From contig NZ_CP118953.1 in the NCBI RefSeq assembly GCF_029024625.1, positions 992,001-1,056,000 of the forward strand: a stretch of DNA of 64,000 bases, read 5' to 3'. Positions 61,221 to 64,000 of the stretch are shown here, piece by piece (within the stretch, counting starts at the first letter, position 1; each line of letters opens with the position of its first letter). The notes beneath the pieces are model-generated. The model ran no database searches, was not told the origin of the DNA, and saw nothing but the letters and a program-made list of their open reading frames with translations. This stretch comes from Staphylococcus chromogenes. GTDB taxonomy: Bacteria > Bacillota > Bacilli > Staphylococcales > Staphylococcaceae. Position numbers and translations under genes: made by a program.

Positions 61221-62231
61221 ATGACGACAAAGATTGCGATTAACGGTTTAGGCCGTATCGGACGTATGGTATTAAGAATTGCTTTAAATAGAGAGGACAT
61301 AGAAGTAGTTGCAATTAATGCGAGCTATCCGCCAGAAACGATTGCACATCTTATCAAATACGACACAACGCATGGACGTTTTAATAAAGAAGTACAACCT
61401 ACTGAAAATGGAATTATCGTAGAGGGTAAAACGATAAAATTAGTTTCTGACCGTAACCCAGAAAATTTACCATGGAAAGACTTAGGAATTGATGTAGTCA
61501 TTGAAGCTACAGGGAAATTCAATCATGGTGACAAGGCAGATGCACATATTAAAGCCGGAGCTAAAAAAGTCTTACTTACAGGTCCTTCAAAAGGTGGACA
61601 TGTTCAAACCATCGTTAAAGGGGTAAATGATCAAGATTTGAATGTTGATGAGTACGATATTTTCAGTAATGCTTCATGTACAACAAACTGTTTAGCGCCG
61701 GTTGCTAAAGTATTAAATGACAAATTCGGTATTGAAAACGGCCTTATGACGACTGTTCATGCAGTAACAAATGATCAAAATAATTTAGATAATCCACATA
61801 AAGACTTACGACGTGCGCGTGCAGCATTTGAAAGTATTATTCCTACATCTACGGGTGCTGCTAAAGCTTTAGCACTTGTTTTACCTGAATTAGAAGGAAA
61901 ATTACACGGTATGGCATTACGTGTTCCTACAAAAAACGTTTCATTAGTTGATTTAGTCGTTGATTTGAAACAATCTGTAACGAAAGAAGAAGTAAATCAA
62001 TTATTTAGAGACAATAATCTAAATGGTGTCATCGATATCGTGGATGAACCTCTCGTTTCTGATGACTTTAATACTGATAGTCATTCGGCAATCATCGATG
62101 CGCAATCTACAATCGTTATGGGAGATAAAAAAGTAAAAGTTCTCGCTTGGTATGATAACGAATGGGCATATTCAACTCGTGTTGTAGATGTCTTACAACA
62201 AATTGCAGAGGCAATTAAAGTAACAGCATAA
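61221..62231 (+). CDS. gapB: Gluconeogenic glyceraldehyde-3-phosphate dehydrogenase GapB
   Basis: GapB works in the gluconeogenic direction with NADP(H). The 336 residues hold the Rossmann loop NGLGRIGRMV and the catalytic Cys153 in SNASCTTNCLAP. After the second strand the sequence reads INASYPPE, without the acidic residue that NAD-dependent GapA uses to bind the ribose, which favours NADP. Its position between coaE and nrdR–dnaB matches the gapB locus. A cre-like site overlaps its promoter. AAGGAG precedes the ATG. Confidence 0.94.
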   Translation: MTTKIAINGLGRIGRMVLRIALNREDIEVVAINASYPPETIAHLIKYDTTHGRFNKEVQPTENGIIVEGKTIKLVSDRNPENLPWKDLGIDVVIEATGKFNHGDKADAHIKAGAKKVLLTGPSKGGHVQTIVKGVNDQDLNVDEYDIFSNASCTTNCLAPVAKVLNDKFGIENGLMTTVHAVTNDQNNLDNPHKDLRRARAAFESIIPTSTGAAKALALVLPELEGKLHGMALRVPTKNVSLVDLVVDLKQSVTKEEVNQLFRDNNLNGVIDIVDEPLVSDDFNTDSHSAIIDAQSTIVMGDKKVKVLAWYDNEWAYSTRVVDVLQQIAEAIKVTA

Positions 62232-62254
62232 TTAAAAATATGTAAAACTCCTCA

Positions 62255-62293
62255 AAAAGAGTCAAGGTGTGCTTTGCGCCTTGGCTCTTTTGA
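62255..62293 (+). terminator. Terminator after gapB
   Basis: AAAAGAGTCAAGGTG (62255-62269) pairs with CGCCTTGGCTCTTTT (62277-62291) using two G·T pairs; T residues lie at the 3' end. Confidence 0.85.
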
Positions 62294-62363
62294 ACGTTGC
62301 ACTTTGGTTATTAAAACAGTTTGTAGTATAATGAAACAAAAATATTGAAGAAGGTGAAAAGTT

Positions 62364-62831
62364 GTGAAATGCCCAAAATGCCAAAATACGCAATCTCGCG
62401 TGATTGATTCAAGACATGTGGATGACCTAAATGCTATTAGACGAAGACGTGAATGTGAGCATTGTGGGACTCGTTTCACTACTTTTGAACATATAGAGAT
62501 GAGTCCGCTCATTGTTGTAAAAAAAGATGGCACAAGAGAACAGTTTAACCGTGAAAAAATATTAAATGGCTTAGTGCGTTCATGCGAAAAACGACCTGTT
62601 CGTTTTCAACAGTTAGAGGATATTACGAACCAAGTTGAATGGCGACTTAGAGATTCAGGGATGGCGGAAATTTCCTCGAGAGCTATCGGAGAATATGTCA
62701 TGGATCTTTTGATAAACGTCGATCAAGTGTCATACGTACGATTTGCATCAGTTTATCGTGAGTTTAAAGATGTGGATCAGTTATTAACATCAATGCAAGG
62801 CATCATCAATGAAAATAAGCGGAGTGAATAA
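62364..62831 (+). CDS. nrdR: NrdR, ribonucleotide reductase repressor
   Basis: NrdR senses ATP/dATP and represses ribonucleotide reductase genes. The 155 residues begin with a zinc ribbon (CPKC at 3-6 and CEHC further on) followed by an ATP-cone domain ([16 protein letters not shown]). The start codon is GTG at 62364. It sits directly before dnaB, linking nucleotide supply and replication start as elsewhere in Bacillota. Confidence 0.96.
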   Translation: MKCPKCQNTQSRVIDSRHVDDLNAIRRRRECEHCGTRFTTFEHIEMSPLIVVKKDGTREQFNREKILNGLVRSCEKRPVRFQQLEDITNQVEWRLRDSGMAEISSRAIGEYVMDLLINVDQVSYVRFASVYREFKDVDQLLTSMQGIINENKRSE

Positions 62832-62832
62832 A

Positions 62833-64000
62833 ATGGTTTCCATGTTTGATAGTCAATTAAATGCACATGACGGATTTAAAGTTATTCGTCCTTTCCATTA
62901 CCATCGCCTCCATCAAGAAGTGTTGAATCGTTTGTTTATTCCACTTATTGGTGCTGAAGCGGTAAGTTATTATTTATATTTAGAACAATTTCATCAACAG
63001 CCTCTTGAATCCAATTTAACTCATTATACGGTGATGTCTGAACTGAAAATCAATTTATTGAAGTTTCGAAAAAACCTAGATCTATTGGAAGGCATTGGTC
63101 TTTTAAAAACCTACGTCCGTCATTCGCAACAAACGACAGAATTTATATATGAACTTGTGCCACCGCCTTCACCATCTGGTTTCTTCAATGATCCTATGCT
63201 ATCTATTTATTTTTATCAGGTTGTGGGGCAGGCCCGCTATCATGAAATAAAACGCTTTTTTATACCTCAACAAAAAGATTTAACCGGTTATACAGAGGTT
63301 ACCAAAAAATTCACCGATGTTTTTAAAGTTCCTCAACAATCCAATCATTTACGGGACCAAAAACTGATTGAATCACGATATGAAGGTGTAGATTTATCAG
63401 ACGTCACGTTTGATTTTGATTTGTTAAAAGATATGTTGCAAACGCATTATGTAAGTGACGAAGTGATTTCTGAACCTAACAAAACAACGATTATCCAATT
63501 AGCCACTTTATATCGTTTATCGCCCGATGTGATGAAAACAGTGATTTTAAAATCGTTAAATAGTGACCAAAGTATATCTATTTCCACTTTACGAAAGACA
63601 GCGCAAGAATATTACCTCATAGAAAACCAACAAGAATTGCCATCTTTAACTGAGTCAAATACCGATCACTCGCAAAATGAAGATGAAAATATTGAAGCAG
63701 TGGAAGTAACGAATTGGGAAGAGTGGTATGAGGTAATGGACAATACGAGTCCAATAGTAATGCTGACTTCATGGGGAGGCTCAGAACCTACGCCTCAACA
63801 AAAAGCGATGATTGAAGATTTATTGAATAGAGAACAATTGAGCTTTGGGGCAATTAATGTGTTATTACAATATGTGATGCTTTCAAAAGACCAAAATTTA
63901 CCTAAAAATTATGTGCTTTCAGTCGCATCAAGTTGGAAAAAAAATGGTGTCACTGATGCTAAATCTGCACATGCTTTAGCTGAAAAAATCAAAGAGAAGC
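62833..64000 (+). CDS. dnaB: Replication initiation and membrane attachment protein DnaB, 3' end missing
   Basis: The frame opens with ATG at 62833, one base after the nrdR stop, and is still open at the window edge, giving 389 visible codons. GGAGTG lies just before. The N-terminus (DGFKVIRPFHYH) and the later DnaD/DnaB-like region (WKKNGVTDAKSAHALAEKIKE, cut at the edge) fit Gram-positive DnaB, the helicase co-loader that acts with DnaD and DnaI at oriC. It is unrelated to the E. coli DnaB helicase. dnaI should follow. Confidence 0.92.
   Translation, partial: MVSMFDSQLNAHDGFKVIRPFHYHRLHQEVLNRLFIPLIGAEAVSYYLYLEQFHQQPLESNLTHYTVMSELKINLLKFRKNLDLLEGIGLLKTYVRHSQQTTEFIYELVPPPSPSGFFNDPMLSIYFYQVVGQARYHEIKRFFIPQQKDLTGYTEVTKKFTDVFKVPQQSNHLRDQKLIESRYEGVDLSDVTFDFDLLKDMLQTHYVSDEVISEPNKTTIIQLATLYRLSPDVMKTVILKSLNSDQSISISTLRKTAQEYYLIENQQELPSLTESNTDHSQNEDENIEAVEVTNWEEWYEVMDNTSPIVMLTSWGGSEPTPQQKAMIEDLLNREQLSFGAINVLLQYVMLSKDQNLPKNYVLSVASSWKKNGVTDAKSAHALAEKIKEK

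Overview
The window is chromosomal core sequence from a low-GC Gram-positive bacterium. Gene content and order match the genus Staphylococcus: murC–aroA–ccpA–acuC/acuA–acsA–fhs–sgtA–tyrS–htrA, then serA, rpsD, ezrA, nifS–thiI, tpx, ackA, ald, dnaE, accDA, pfkA–pyk, citZ–icd, phoPR, polA–mutM–coaE–gapB–nrdR–dnaB. The species cannot be fixed by reading alone. I saw no insertion sequence, prophage, CRISPR array, tRNA or rRNA gene, and no broken gene. Only the two end genes are incomplete: an sftA-type translocase at the left edge and dnaB at the right edge.

Region by region. Bases 1-5300 hold a DNA translocase, murC and two small membrane-anchored proteins (DUF948 and YtxH types) whose disordered tails carry repeated peptides. 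Bases 5300-13700 form a carbon-control block: DAHP synthase, CcpA, the acetyl-CoA synthetase switch (acuA/acuC divergent from acsA) and formate–tetrahydrofolate ligase. Bases 13700-19700 hold a peptidoglycan glycosyltransferase, tyrS behind a tyrosine T-box, an HtrA-like protease, an acyltransferase and a HAD hydrolase. Bases 19800-26450 are mostly on the minus strand: serA with an aminotransferase, an OsmC protein, an ornithine-cyclodeaminase-like enzyme, rpsD with a structured leader, and a GAF-domain methionine sulfoxide reductase. Bases 26600-34600 hold ezrA, nifS–thiI, a TauE-type permease, tpx, a methyltransferase and ackA. Bases 34800-41500 hold two universal stress proteins, alanine dehydrogenase, an M24 peptidase, a metallo-hydrolase, a CBS-domain regulator and nrnA. 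Bases 41500-54000 hold dnaE, malic enzyme, accDA, pfkA–pyk and citZ–icd. Bases 54200-64000 hold phoPR, polA–mutM–coaE, gapB, nrdR and dnaB.

The clearest theme beyond the genes is carbon-catabolite control. The window encodes CcpA and holds good matches to its operator (cre) before ccpA itself, acsA, fhs and ald, with weaker ones before citZ and gapB. At ccpA, acsA and citZ the operator begins 4-5 bases after the -10 element, so the same geometry recurs at three promoters. Other candidate controls are a CGAA-N17-TTCG (PurR-like) site at fhs, an 11-bp-spaced Pho-box array before phoP, a CodY-like box before aroA, a Tyr T-box before tyrS and a leader RNA before rpsD.

Nothing here looks like a new defence or mobile system. 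The least explained sequences are the repeat tails of the DUF948/YtxH pair, long hairpins after ccpA and before nifS, and a hairpin in the accA–pfkA gap.
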